Assembly (NCBI GenBank): GCA_904374795.1
Contig: CAJFEV010000007.1
Coordinates: 1 to 34,100, forward strand
Direction of reading: 5' to 3'
DNA from: an uncultured Bacilli bacterium
GTDB lineage: Bacteria > Bacillota_I > Bacilli_A > RF39 > UBA660
Length of the DNA stretch: 34,100 nucleotides
Positions within the stretch are counted from its first letter, which is position 1, and each line of letters starts with the position of its first letter. Positions 1 through 9,021 of the stretch are shown piece after piece. A program made the translations under genes and the position numbers. The notes under the pieces were generated by a model, which saw only the letters and a list, made by a program, of their open reading frames with translations, was not told the origin of the DNA and searched no databases.

Positions 1-26
1 GGTTCTATAATAAATAGTGTTGGTGA
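1..26 (+). repeat. Left terminal inverted repeat of the IS
   Basis: It matches the reverse complement of 1459-1484 at 22 of 26 positions; the mismatches are confined to positions 6-11. Confidence 0.85.
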
Positions 27-123
27 GTAAAATCCTGACACTATTTTTAGATAATAAAAATGAGTCACATCAGAAACTTATGATACAATGAATTTGCAAA
101 TAACATTGAAAGGTTCTGATTAA

Positions 124-1400
124 ATGACTCATACTGATTATACTAAAGATATTCTAAATATTAAAGATGATAATATCTATTTTTATGAAAATTGTTTAAA
201 AAATATTAAAATTAACAATATCACTACTAAAGTTTTTCATGGTTATCTTACTTATATTCCTAAATCTTGTCCTAAATGTGGAAGTATTAACGAAGGCTTT
301 GATGATATTATCAAGTGGAATTGGAAGAAAGGGTGTAAAATTAAATTACCTAAAGTTTCTAATTTTAATACTTTGCTTATTTTAGATAAACAACGTTTTT
401 ATTGTAAACATTGTCATTCTACTTTTACTGCTTCCACTAATATTGTTGATTTTCACAAACAGGTATCTAATCATTCAAAAACTAGTATTATCTTAGAGCT
501 TATGGGTAAAAGTAGTGAATTAGATATTTCTAAACGTAACAATGTTTCTACAAATACTGTAAACCGAATTTTACATGAAATATCTAAAGATAAGGAAGTT
601 AAAAATAATGGACATCTTCCTACTTCTTTTGGCATTGATGAATTCTCTGCTACTAATGATACCATTAGTAAGATGGCCTTTATTATTGTTAGTCATCTTT
701 CTAAAAATATCTTTGATATTAATAATAGTAGAAAGTCCTTGGATATTGAAAAGTATTTTAGAAAATATCCTAGGTACGAAAGAGATAAAGTTGAATTTAT
801 TACTATGGACCTGTATAAACCTTATTATAAATTCTCTTTAAAAAGGCTATTTTAATTCCAGATCGTTTCCATATTGTAATTCAATTTAGAAATGCTTTAG
901 ACAAAACCAGGATTAAATTATGTAAAAAATCAAACAAAGACTATAACAAATTTAAGAAATATTGGAAACTTATTTTAAAAAATAAAGATGATTTGAATAG
1001 AAAGACTACATTTTATTCTCCTCATTTTAGAAAAGAAGTTACTGAAGAATATATTGTTACTTATCTTATCAACACAAACGGCGAATTAAAAGTTACTTAT
1101 AATTATTATCAAGGTCTTCTTAAATCCCTTAAAAACCGTGACAAAAAGAAATTCTTCTCCATTATTCATAATCTTCCTGCTAATATCTCTCTTTATGCAA
1201 AAAAATGTAATACTACTTTATTAAACATGGAACATTATTTAGTGAATGCTTTTGATTATGATCTTTCTAATGGTTTAATTGAAGGAACAAATAACGTGAT
1301 TAAACAAATTAAACACACTGCTTATGGATACAGAAAATTTTCTCATCTTAAAGCAAGAGTCATGCTTATTAAAGGGTTATACAATCCTTTTACTGCATGA
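124..1400 (+). pseudogene. ISL3-family transposase, split by a -1 frame change
   Basis: The first part (124-855) carries a four-Cys zinc-binding pair (CPKCG and CKHC), a helix-turn-helix-like stretch (SKRNNVSTNTVNRIL), the first catalytic Asp in FGIDEFSAT and the second in MDLYKPYY. It stops at 853-855. Reading continues in the -1 frame from about 843 (KAILIPDRFHIV...) to the stop at 1398-1400. The catalytic Glu is in NGLIEGTNNVIK, followed by the conserved YGYRKFSHLKAR tail. All three DDE residues therefore survive across the two frames. The frame change falls on a T-TTA-AAA heptamer (837-843), which has the form of a -1 slippery site. Programmed frameshifting is possible, but the joint also looks a few residues short for the family, so simple decay is at least as likely. 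An AAAGG ribosome site precedes the ATG at 124. Confidence 0.8.
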
Positions 1401-1425
1401 AAAAAGGAAGATTTATCTCTTCCTT
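1401..1425 (-). terminator. Intrinsic terminator inside the IS, facing leftward
   Basis: A perfect 8-bp stem (1404-1411 with 1418-1425) and a 6-base loop. On the minus strand it is followed by a T run (A run 1401-1405 on the plus strand). It would end transcripts of the metG-tatD-3D operon that enter the IS. In the plus direction it lacks a T run. Confidence 0.65.
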
Positions 1426-1458
1426 GACATATAATTCATTTATCACTAGTTTTGGGTT

Positions 1459-1484
1459 TCACCAACACTATTTGACATTGAACC
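1459..1484 (-). repeat. Right terminal inverted repeat of the IS
   Basis: Reverse complement of the left end with four mismatches. It defines the right boundary of the element at 1484. Confidence 0.85.
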
Positions 1485-1494
1485 AAGATAAGAC

Positions 1495-2034
1495 TTATTC
1501 ATTCCAACCAATACGAAGCACATCATAACTTTTTGTTCTACGACCAACATACTGAACAGCAGCTTCTTCACTAGGCATTAACAAATCTAAATCATTTCCT
1601 AAAACACCACGATCTAAAACAATGGCAATAATAGGTTCAGAAGAAACACTTGGAAGTTCAAACCGAACTACTGATCCACAAGGTAAATTACTTGAAGATG
1701 CAACAATTCGTACTGTACCATATTCTTCATCAGGATATGTTGTAGTACCATCTTTAACATAATATCTAGAACAAGCTAAATTTCCACTACACAAAGGACA
1801 ATTTGCACCATATCCAGTTATATCTCCGGTAAATGTATCTTTTGCACTATATAAATCATTTTGCAAATCTTCTTCTAATTTTAAAGCCATTGTTGATAAA
1901 TTTATCACACGATTACTCGCATTATTTGAAACTGTAGTCATTTCTTTAGAAGTACTTACATTTGCTAAAAAGACAAATAAAATCAATAAAATTAGTTGTA
2001 CACTAAGACAGATATTTCTTTTTAATTTTATCAT
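1495..2034 (-). CDS. 3D-domain secreted/membrane-anchored cell-wall protein
   Basis: 179 aa. One hydrophobic segment (residues 9-25) after a Lys-rich start suggests a signal peptide or N-terminal anchor. Residues 70-179 form a 3D (Asp-Asp-Asp) domain: DITGYGANCPLC near the start, the central LPCGSVV, and VLDRGVLGNDLDLLMPS with Asp141, Asp148 and Asp150. Cys79, Cys82, Cys88 and Cys119 may form disulfides. 3D domains are related to the MltA/RlpA double-psi barrel and occur in peptidoglycan-acting proteins such as B. subtilis YabE, whose gene also follows metS-tatD. That shared position supports the call. There is no G5 or LysM domain, so it is a minimal form. A GAGGTG ribosome site precedes the ATG. 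The IS begins just past its stop and may have displaced the usual next genes (rnmV, ksgA). Confidence 0.8.
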   Translation of the reverse strand: MIKLKRNICLSVQLILLILFVFLANVSTSKEMTTVSNNASNRVINLSTMALKLEEDLQNDLYSAKDTFTGDITGYGANCPLCSGNLACSRYYVKDGTTTYPDEEYGTVRIVASSSNLPCGSVVRFELPSVSSEPIIAIVLDRGVLGNDLDLLMPSEEAAVQYVGRRTKSYDVLRIGWNE

Positions 2035-2070
2035 TTCTACACCTCGTCTTATATAGACATGATATCATAC

Positions 2071-2826
2071 CTATATAGAAATGTCAAAAATAGCTTTTAT
2101 ATTTTGATTAGTAATTCCTACCAATTCATTCATAGAAATTCCTAAATAATCACATATAAATTCGGCAATAATCTTTATATTTTTTGGAGAATTCTTTGTT
2201 CCTCTAAAAGGATGAGGAGTTAAATAAGGACTATCCGTTTCCAAAACAATAGAATCTTTGATAGTAGGTAAAAGTTCTTTCAAATGGCTATTTTTAAAAG
2301 TAACCACTCCATTAATTCCCAACTTATACCCCATTTTAATATATATCTGAGCAACCTCTAAACTTCCTGAAAAAGAATGGATAACTCCCTTTAATTCAGG
2401 AAATTTCTTTAAAATAGTAATAGTATCTTCTATTGCATCTCTCGAATGAATAACTACAGGCAAAGAATATTTAGAAGCAAGCATTAGCTGTTTTTCAAAC
2501 AACTCTTTCTGAAGCTCTTTATTCTCTTTGCTATAATGATAATCTAAACCTATTTCTCCAATTGCTACAACCTTAGATTCACATAAACAAGATTCTAAAA
2601 AGCGCAAATCTTCATTTGTGTAAGAATCTACATATTCAGGATGAATACCTAAAGAACAATACACATTAGGATATTTCTTCACAATTTCCAATGCTTCTTG
2701 ATTACTCTTCGTATCACAACCGGATACAATAAACGAAGAAACTTCATTTTTTTGCGATTCTAAAAGAACATCTTCTATAGAATCATAATATTCTTTATAT
2801 AAATGACAATGAGTATCAATAAGCAT
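2071..2826 (-). CDS. tatD: TatD-family metal-dependent deoxyribonuclease
   Basis: 251 aa, the usual length for TatD/YabD. Metal-binding residues of the amidohydrolase-like TIM barrel are all visible: His6 and His8 in DTHCHL, Glu91 in GEIGLDYH, His127 in VIHSRDA, His150 in HSFSG, and Asp198 in LETDSPYLTPHPFRG. The family is a cytoplasmic 3'-5' DNA exonuclease/hydrolase linked to repair. The gene starts one base after the metG stop, with its ribosome site (GGGAGAG) inside the end of metG, so the two are translationally coupled. metG-tatD-3D protein is the same order as in B. subtilis (metS-yabD-yabE). Confidence 0.93.
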   Translation of the reverse strand: MLIDTHCHLYKEYYDSIEDVLLESQKNEVSSFIVSGCDTKSNQEALEIVKKYPNVYCSLGIHPEYVDSYTNEDLRFLESCLCESKVVAIGEIGLDYHYSKENKELQKELFEKQLMLASKYSLPVVIHSRDAIEDTITILKKFPELKGVIHSFSGSLEVAQIYIKMGYKLGINGVVTFKNSHLKELLPTIKDSIVLETDSPYLTPHPFRGTKNSPKNIKIIAEFICDYLGISMNELVGITNQNIKAIFDISI

Positions 2827-2827
2827 G

Positions 2828-4378
2828 TTACTCTCCCTTACTCTTAGCTATTTCTTCTAATTTCTTAGCAATATCAATTCTCATAAAAATTGGAGTTGGA
2901 TCATTTACTTGATAAATAGCCGTACCATCAAAACCGAAAACTTTATTATCTATACCAATTTGTCTTAAGATTTCGTCAGCAGTTTCAGGTAAGAAAGGAC
3001 TTAAGAAAAGAGCACAATTACGAATTCCTTCTAATAAATGAAATAATACAGTTTCTAAACGGTCTTTTTTAGTTTCATCTTTTGCTAAACTCCAAGGCAT
3101 CGTATCATCAATATACTTATTACTAGCACGTAAAGTATCAAAAATTTCATCAAGAGCTAAACCAATTTCCAACTTAGACATTCTTTTTTCAACTCGTTCT
3201 TCTAAGCTATTTATTAATTCAATATATGCATCATCAAGACTTTCCATTATTTTTTTATTTTCAACATAACCATCAAAATACTTTTTAGCCATAGAAATCG
3301 TTCGATTGACTAAATTTCCTAAAACATTAGCTAAATCACTATTAATTCGCTCCATAATAAGTTCATAAGAAATCGTGCCATCACTTGCAAAAGGAATCTC
3401 GTGAAGCAAATAATAACGAATCGCATCCACACCAAATAATTCTACCAAATCATCTGCATATAATATATTTCCTTTACTTTTACTCATTTTATCATTATTC
3501 ATTAAAAGCCAAGGATGTCCAAAAATTTGCTTAGGTAAAGGTAAATCAAGAGCCATTAACAAAATTGGCCAATAAATTGTATGAAAACGAATAATATCTT
3601 TTCCAACTAAATGTAAATCAGCTGGCCACCACTTTTTAAAAGTTTCATTTCCACCATCAATATCATAACCAATATTGGTAATATAATTAGATAAAGCATC
3701 AATCCACACATAAACAATATGTTTGTCATTAAAAGGAACACGAATTCCCCAATCAAAAGAAGTTCGAGAAACGCATAAATCTTGCAAGCCTGGTTTCAAA
3801 AAATTATTCATCATTTCATTTTTACGTGCTTCAGGTTGGATAAATTCTGGATGACTTTCAATATACTCAATTAATCTATCTTGATATTTTGACATTCTAA
3901 AAAAGTAAGACTCTTCGCTTTTCTTTTGAACTTCCCTACCACAATCAGGACATTTTCCATCCACAAGTTGAGTATCTGTCCAAAAAGATTCACAAGGTGT
4001 ACAATACCATCCTTCATATTTATCTAAATAAATATCTCCTTGATCATATAATTTTTGAAAAATATGAGCAACGATTTCTTTATGATGTGAATCTGTTGTC
4101 CGAACAAATTTATCATAACTAGTATTCATAATATCCCAAATTCTTTGAATTTCTTTTGAAATATCATCTACATACTCTTGAGGAGTTTTTAAAGCATCTT
4201 TGGCTTTTTGTTCAATCTTTTCACCATGTTCATCCGTACCTGTTTGAAAATAAACATCAAATCCTTTTAATCTTTTATAACGAGCAATTGCATCAGCTAA
4301 AACAATTTCATAAGTATTGCCTATATGTGGTTTAGCAGAAGCATAGGCAATAGCTGTCGTAATATAATATTTTTCCAT
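2828..4378 (-). CDS. metG: Methionine-tRNA ligase
   Basis: 516 aa. Charges tRNA-Met with methionine in the cytoplasm. The class I signatures are HIGN (residues 18-21) and KMSKS (297-301). A four-Cys zinc knuckle lies in the connective peptide (Cys126, Cys129, Cys143, Cys146: CTPC...CPDC). The C-terminal tRNA-binding/dimerisation domain found in the B. subtilis enzyme (about 660 aa) is absent, so this is the short form. It is preceded by a T-box leader with a terminator hairpin. A Noc-type palindrome sits between that hairpin and the start codon. An AAGGAAGGAATTC ribosome-site region lies just before the ATG. Confidence 0.97.
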   Translation of the reverse strand: MEKYYITTAIAYASAKPHIGNTYEIVLADAIARYKRLKGFDVYFQTGTDEHGEKIEQKAKDALKTPQEYVDDISKEIQRIWDIMNTSYDKFVRTTDSHHKEIVAHIFQKLYDQGDIYLDKYEGWYCTPCESFWTDTQLVDGKCPDCGREVQKKSEESYFFRMSKYQDRLIEYIESHPEFIQPEARKNEMMNNFLKPGLQDLCVSRTSFDWGIRVPFNDKHIVYVWIDALSNYITNIGYDIDGGNETFKKWWPADLHLVGKDIIRFHTIYWPILLMALDLPLPKQIFGHPWLLMNNDKMSKSKGNILYADDLVELFGVDAIRYYLLHEIPFASDGTISYELIMERINSDLANVLGNLVNRTISMAKKYFDGYVENKKIMESLDDAYIELINSLEERVEKRMSKLEIGLALDEIFDTLRASNKYIDDTMPWSLAKDETKKDRLETVLFHLLEGIRNCALFLSPFLPETADEILRQIGIDNKVFGFDGTAIYQVNDPTPIFMRIDIAKKLEEIAKSKGE

Positions 4379-4400
4379 ATGAATTCCTTCCTTTCAAAAT

Positions 4401-4416
4401 TATTTCCCGGGAAATA
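4401..4416. promoter_or_regulatory. Noc-binding site (NBS), perfect TATTTCCCGGGAAATA
   Basis: Perfect 16-bp match to the Noc-binding sequence known from B. subtilis, inside a 20-bp palindrome (4399-4418). It lies in the metG 5' UTR between the T-box terminator and the ribosome site, so it is both a DNA site and transcribed leader. Confidence 0.85.
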
Positions 4417-4424
4417 ATCCAAAT

Positions 4425-4481
4425 AAAAAAATCATGAACATAAGGACGAGGAAAACCCGTGGTACCACCTTATTTCATGAT
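4425..4481 (-). terminator. T-box-controlled terminator before metG
   Basis: A long stem pairs 4431-4445 with 4468-4481 (ATCATGAA-type arms), with a run of T residues on the minus strand at the left edge. The right arm overlaps the T-box sequence, as required for antitermination. Confidence 0.85.
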
Positions 4482-4621
4482 TATCTCATGCACTTTCCCT
4501 TATAACGCTTTAGAAGCGATTCAACTCCAGAGCCATCTTCTATAAAAATTCCATATTTATTTTCACCAACCATAAACTCTCTAAAAAGAATTTTTATATA
4601 CTCTTTCCTTCAACATTGATT
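4425..4621 (-). promoter_or_regulatory. T-box leader of metG
   Basis: On the minus strand the leader contains the conserved T-box element AAGGTGGTACCACGG (plus-strand 4457-4471), which pairs with the tRNA acceptor end. Upstream lie stem-I elements: an AGAGAG start, a GGTTGGTGAAAA loop, and a candidate AUG specifier just before GCTCTGGAG. The T-box overlaps the left arm of a terminator, so uncharged tRNA-Met should allow read-through into metG-tatD-3D. The specifier assignment is inferred. Confidence 0.9.
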
Positions 4622-4627
4622 ATCCTT

Positions 4628-4655
4628 ATTTTAACATAGATTCAAAAAAAGTCAA
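4628..4655 (-). promoter_or_regulatory. Promoter of the metG T-box operon
   Basis: On the minus strand TTGACT (4650-4655), a 16-bp spacer, then TAAAAT (4628-4633). Transcription would start near 4621, just upstream of T-box stem I. Confidence 0.65.
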
Positions 4656-4669
4656 TTAAGGAAAAACAA

Positions 4670-5182
4670 CTAAAGCACATCAATTTTATTAACCAATAAT
4701 TTAGATAAAAATTTCAAAAATTTCTTTTGTTCAGCAGAAAATGTAGAATCAGCTAGAAAAACCATTAATCCTACAACATCAGTCGATATAATCAAAGGAT
4801 TTATATAATAATAACTAGGTTCCACTTCATCTAAAATTTTTTCTTTACTTAATGATTCATAACTTTCTCGATTTTCTAAAAGCTTACTCAATTTAGTATT
4901 AATAGAAATATGTTTATACTCGTTTTGAAAAGATGCGATCACTTCTTCACGATCAAAAATCAATATTTTATAATTCATAACTTCATAAGAATAAGTACAT
5001 AATTGATTGGCTAATTCCTGATAATTTAACAATCTTGAATGTTTTTGCAAACATATACCTTTTTCTGAAACAAAAATTTCTAAATTTTCGCCATCTCGAA
5101 TACCTAAACTTCTCCGAATTTCTTTTGGAATAACAATTCTCCCTAGCTCGTCAATTTTTCTGATTACACCTGTATCTTTCAC
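4670..5182 (-). CDS. spoVT: SpoVT-like AbrB-family transcriptional regulator
   Basis: 170 aa, close to B. subtilis SpoVT (178 aa). Residues 1-50 are a swapped-hairpin AbrB DNA-binding domain (DTGVIRKIDELGRIVIPKEIRRSLGIRDGENLEIF). The rest fits the GAF-like C-terminal domain of SpoVT. The start is GTG at 5182: it gives the family's usual N-terminus, and a GGAG lies about a dozen bases upstream, a rather long spacing. It follows mfd by 50 bp in the same direction, the same neighbour as in B. subtilis. In spore formers SpoVT tunes forespore genes. Whether this organism sporulates cannot be told, so the role here is inferred. Confidence 0.85.
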   Translation of the reverse strand: MKDTGVIRKIDELGRIVIPKEIRRSLGIRDGENLEIFVSEKGICLQKHSRLLNYQELANQLCTYSYEVMNYKILIFDREEVIASFQNEYKHISINTKLSKLLENRESYESLSKEKILDEVEPSYYYINPLIISTDVVGLMVFLADSTFSAEQKKFLKFLSKLLVNKIDVL

Positions 5183-5232
5183 TTCTTAAATTCACTCCAA
5201 TCTAAGAAATATTTTGGAAAATTTTTCAAAAA

Positions 5233-8200
5233 TTATACTTCTAAATCAAAAACAATTTTTTGAAGTAAAGCTACAACGTCATAAATAAAATGTTTCTTTA
5301 AATTAAATATATTCAAAGAAATAGAAATCTTTCTATTCTCGTACTTTAATTGAAATTTAGGATTAATATTGTATACTTCCAAAAAAAGTTTATCCCCTTT
5401 AATTTTTGAGGAAATTTCTTCGGGTAAATAAATTGTAAGCAATCGTTCTGTTTGACGAACATCTTTAATTTGTAATTTCTCAGCCAATTTTTCAAACCAT
5501 TCTTCATACATATAAATTTCCATTTGTTCAGTAATCGTTCCAAAGCGATCAGTAAGTTGCTTTTTAATCGTTTCAAACTTTTCTTCAGAATCTACTTCAT
5601 TAATCATTTGATGAATTTCTATACGTACAGATTCATCTTCAACATAATTTTTATCGATATGGGTTTCAACGTTAATAAGCGATTCCTTACTATCTTCTTC
5701 ATCAACAACTTCCTCACCTTTTAATCTTTTCATTTCTTCTTCAATCATTTTCATGTATAAACTAATCCCAACTGAATCAACAAATCCTGCTTGTTCACTG
5801 CCCAAAATATCTCCTGCACCTCGGATAGATAAGTCACGCATAGCAATTTTATATCCACTACCTAATTCTGTAAAATCACGAATAGCTTGTAATCTTTTTA
5901 CAGCAATATCATTGAGGGTTTTTTGTTTTTGATAAAGAAAATATGCATAAGCAATTCGATTACTACGACCAACTCTTCCTCTTAACTGATAAAGTTGACT
6001 TAAACCAAAATAATCCGCATTATAAATAATTAATGTATTTGCATTTGGAATATCAATACCTGTTTCAATAATAGTCGTACTTAATAAAATATCAAATTGA
6101 TGAGCAACAAAATCTTCCATAATTGTATCAAGTTCTTGTTTATTCATTCTTCCATGAGCATATCGAATTCGTGCTTCTGGAACTAGTCTTTGTAATTTAT
6201 AAAGAATATCCTCTATTGTTTCAATTCGATTATACAAAATAAATATTTGACCATCACGCGCTAATTCCTTATAAATTGCATCTTTAACAAGCATTTCATT
6301 TTCAGCAATAACATAAGTTTGAACTGGATAACGGTTTACCGGAGGTGTATCAATAATTGATAAATCTCGGAGTCCTGATAAAGCCATTTTTAAAGTTCTA
6401 GGAATAGGTGTTGCCGATAAAGTTAAAACATTAACATCATTTTTATATTTTTTGATTTTTTCTTTATGTGTTACCCCAAAACGTTGTTCTTCATCAACAA
6501 TTAATAAACCAAGTCTTTTAAACTCAACATCACTACTTAATAACCTATGTGTTCCAAAAACCATATCAATTTTACCAGATTTCAAATCTTCCAATATTCT
6601 TTTAGTTTCTTTAGGTGTAGTAAAACGATTTAATAAGGCGATTTCAACCGGATAATCTTGAAATCTAGCTAAAGCTGATTCATATTGCTGTTTAGATAAG
6701 ATTGTAGTAGGACACAAATAAAGAACTTGATAATTATTACATACAGTTTTAAACATCGCGCGAAAAGCCACTTCGGTTTTTCCAAAACCAACGTCTCCAC
6801 ATAACAACCGATCCATTGGAACCGGACTATCCAAATCCTTTAAAACATCTTGAATTGCTCGCTTCTGATCTCTTGTTTCTTCATAAGGAAAACTCTCGGC
6901 AAATACTTCTTCCTCTGGATAATCAATATACGCAACTCCTTGAACTTGATTTCTTTTCGCATAAAGTTCGATAAGTTCCTTAGAAATATCATGGATTCTT
7001 TTTTGAATTGATTGTTTTTTCTTCTGCCAAGCAGTGGAACCTAATTTATTAATTTGAGGCTTCATTCCATCTTTATCACTATATTTATAAATCGTCGAAA
7101 TTTTCTCGACTGGAATATAAACTTTATCATTTCCTAAATAAGAAATTTGAACATAATCTTTTTTCACACCATGATTAGATAAGGTAACTACACCATTATA
7201 AACTCCTATCCCATGTGTTCTATGAACAACATAATCTCCTAAAGACAAAGAATCTATTCCATGAATCTTTTTTCCAATCCGAATAGGATTTTTATAAATA
7301 ATCTCTTTTTTGATTTCCTCAATATCAAATTCACTAATAACAACGAAATCATCCCAAATAAAACCTTTATTTATTTTACTTTGAAAAATTTGAATCTTAT
7401 TGGGAACAACCTTTAATTCCTTTAAAAGGATTACATCATCAAAAAGTTCTTGAATAGTTTTAATTTGCTGACTTTTAGATAAAATAAATAGAACCGTTTT
7501 CTTCTCACGTATATAATGCAATACCATAGATTGCAGTTTCGTAAAATCACTATGAAAATTTTCAATTTCCTTCGTAGAAAATCTCAATATCTTTTCTTTA
7601 GAAAAAGAATTAGTTATTTGATTTAAATAAATCTTTTTACTAGGCTTTAGTTCATCATAAAACCAAAAATGTTTTTTTGAAGGGGTATTTTCTTCTTCAT
7701 TAAAATGAGTCATTTCTTCTAAAAGTTTTTGATAACTGCTTTGAATTTGTTCTTCATCATAAGTAATTAAAGTAGTTTCCCCTAAATAATCATATAAAGA
7801 ACTAGGTTGTACAGAAATAATTTCCTCATTAGCTTGACATTTTATAGAAGAGATACTTTCTAAAGATAACTGAGATTCTTCATCAAAAAAACGAATGGAT
7901 TCAATAGTTTCTCCAAAAAATTCAATACGTACTGGATGTTCCGCTTGATGAAAAAATACATCAACTATAAACCCACGAACAGCATATTCCCCAGTTGAAG
8001 TTACCATAGAATCCCTTTGATAACCTAAAGAATCTAAAATTTCTACAACTCTATCCCGGGAAATTTCCATATTAACTTGTAAAGAAACCTCTAAATTTTC
8101 TTGTTCTTTTTGATTTGGTAAAAATTTTAAATATCCCATTAAATTTGTTACTACTATATGATTTCCTTGTTTTAATTTTTCCAAAGTTTCCAATCTATTT

Positions 8201-8451
8201 AACTTTAATTCTGGAGAAACAGCTATGGCAGCAGAAGTAAAAAAATCATCCATAGGAAATAACAATACTTGATCCGTATACGTTTCCAAAGATCGAAAAA
8301 TTTGATTAGCAAAATAAAGATTACTAGTTAAAACCAAAATATTTTGCTTTTCTCTTTTAAAAGCTTCTAACACGTAAAAAACGGATAACTCATTAGTTAA
8401 TCCTTCAATAATAATTCCGTTTTCATAGGAAAATTTTTCAAAAAGTTCCAT
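5233..8451 (-). CDS. mfd: Transcription-repair coupling factor
   Basis: 1072 aa, somewhat shorter than the B. subtilis protein. Mfd removes stalled RNA polymerase and recruits UvrA. Visible parts: a UvrB-like N-terminal module (about 1-210, with GEYAVRGFIVDVF near 154-166); a CarD-like RNA-polymerase interaction domain (about 402-500, starting LGDYVVHRTHGIGVY); Walker A GDVGFGKT (552-559); DEEQRFG (653-659); the second RecA lobe with STTIIETGIDIPNANT and QLRGRVGRS; and a C-terminal TRCF domain. The start has a GAAGGGGG ribosome site. The gene lies 13 bp downstream of pth. Confidence 0.97.
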   Translation of the reverse strand: MELFEKFSYENGIIIEGLTNELSVFYVLEAFKREKQNILVLTSNLYFANQIFRSLETYTDQVLLFPMDDFFTSAAIAVSPELKLNRLETLEKLKQGNHIVVTNLMGYLKFLPNQKEQENLEVSLQVNMEISRDRVVEILDSLGYQRDSMVTSTGEYAVRGFIVDVFFHQAEHPVRIEFFGETIESIRFFDEESQLSLESISSIKCQANEEIISVQPSSLYDYLGETTLITYDEEQIQSSYQKLLEEMTHFNEEENTPSKKHFWFYDELKPSKKIYLNQITNSFSKEKILRFSTKEIENFHSDFTKLQSMVLHYIREKKTVLFILSKSQQIKTIQELFDDVILLKELKVVPNKIQIFQSKINKGFIWDDFVVISEFDIEEIKKEIIYKNPIRIGKKIHGIDSLSLGDYVVHRTHGIGVYNGVVTLSNHGVKKDYVQISYLGNDKVYIPVEKISTIYKYSDKDGMKPQINKLGSTAWQKKKQSIQKRIHDISKELIELYAKRNQVQGVAYIDYPEEEVFAESFPYEETRDQKRAIQDVLKDLDSPVPMDRLLCGDVGFGKTEVAFRAMFKTVCNNYQVLYLCPTTILSKQQYESALARFQDYPVEIALLNRFTTPKETKRILEDLKSGKIDMVFGTHRLLSSDVEFKRLGLLIVDEEQRFGVTHKEKIKKYKNDVNVLTLSATPIPRTLKMALSGLRDLSIIDTPPVNRYPVQTYVIAENEMLVKDAIYKELARDGQIFILYNRIETIEDILYKLQRLVPEARIRYAHGRMNKQELDTIMEDFVAHQFDILLSTTIIETGIDIPNANTLIIYNADYFGLSQLYQLRGRVGRSNRIAYAYFLYQKQKTLNDIAVKRLQAIRDFTELGSGYKIAMRDLSIRGAGDILGSEQAGFVDSVGISLYMKMIEEEMKRLKGEEVVDEEDSKESLINVETHIDKNYVEDESVRIEIHQMINEVDSEEKFETIKKQLTDRFGTITEQMEIYMYEEWFEKLAEKLQIKDVRQTERLLTIYLPEEISSKIKGDKLFLEVYNINPKFQLKYENRKISISLNIFNLKKHFIYDVVALLQKIVFDLEV

Positions 8452-8464
8452 AAAAATTCCCCCT

Positions 8465-9010
8465 TCAATTAAATTGATTCATTGTTTTATCAATGCCATT
8501 CAAAACAAAAGATTTTATAATTTCATGATAAGTTGCATAACTATTTTCAAATTCTTGAAGATCTTTTTTAGAAAACTTTCCTAATACATAATCAATTACG
8601 GCCCCACGTTCATCATGGGCTATTCCTATTTTTAAACGACAAAATCCTTCAGTATGCAAAGAAGAAATAATTGATTTAATCCCATTATGGCCACCAGAAG
8701 AACTATGAATTTTTAATTTGTAAGATCCAAATGGTAAATCTAAATCATCTTGAATAACTAAAATATCTTCAGGAACAATTTTATAATAACTAGCAATTTT
8801 AGAAACAGCTATACCACTTAAATTCATAAAAGTTAAAGGTTTAACAAAAAAAACATCTTCTCCATCAATATTTTTTTTAGAAATCATTGCTTGAAAGTTA
8901 TTTTCTTTTACAAAATCATCAACAAATGAATCTAAAACCATAAACCCAACATTATGTCGTGTATTTTCATATTCTTTTCCAGGATTTCCTAATCCAACAA
9001 TCATTTTCAT
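8465..9010 (-). CDS. pth: Peptidyl-tRNA hydrolase
   Basis: 181 aa. Recycles peptidyl-tRNA released from ribosomes. Family signatures are GLGNPGKEYENTRHNVGF (catalytic His19, Asn9) and QDDLDLPFG. The start chosen is ATG at 9010 (MKMIVGLGNPG), with GAGGG nine bases upstream. An in-frame TTG at 9025 would add five residues but overlaps trmN6 and lacks a ribosome site. pth-mfd adjacency is conserved in Firmicutes (spoVC-mfd). Confidence 0.96.
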   Translation of the reverse strand: MKMIVGLGNPGKEYENTRHNVGFMVLDSFVDDFVKENNFQAMISKKNIDGEDVFFVKPLTFMNLSGIAVSKIASYYKIVPEDILVIQDDLDLPFGSYKLKIHSSSGGHNGIKSIISSLHTEGFCRLKIGIAHDERGAVIDYVLGKFSKKDLQEFENSYATYHEIIKSFVLNGIDKTMNQFN

Positions 9011-9021
9011 AAAAACAACCC

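Larger units (their letters stand above)
1..1484 (+). mobile_element. ISL3-family insertion sequence (frameshifted transposase)
   Basis: The element is bounded by imperfect 26-bp inverted ends at 1-26 and 1459-1484 (22 of 26 match; both start GGTTC and share a 15-bp block AAATAGTGTTGGTGA). It holds one transposase gene, split in two frames, with a zinc-finger region and DDE residues of ISL3 type. The left tip is the first base of the window, so the target duplication expected for ISL3 elements (8 bp) cannot be checked. The right tip lies ten bases beyond the stop codon of the 3D-protein gene. A subterminal 9-bp inverted repeat (12-20 / 38-46) lies inside the left end and may limit read-through into the transposase. 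The family call rests on protein motifs and is inference at the family level. Confidence 0.85.

Noticed and set aside
8050-8065. CCCGGG centred match in mfd resembling a Noc site
   Set aside because: Three of the ten flanking positions differ from TATTTCCCGGGAAATA, so it is not called.
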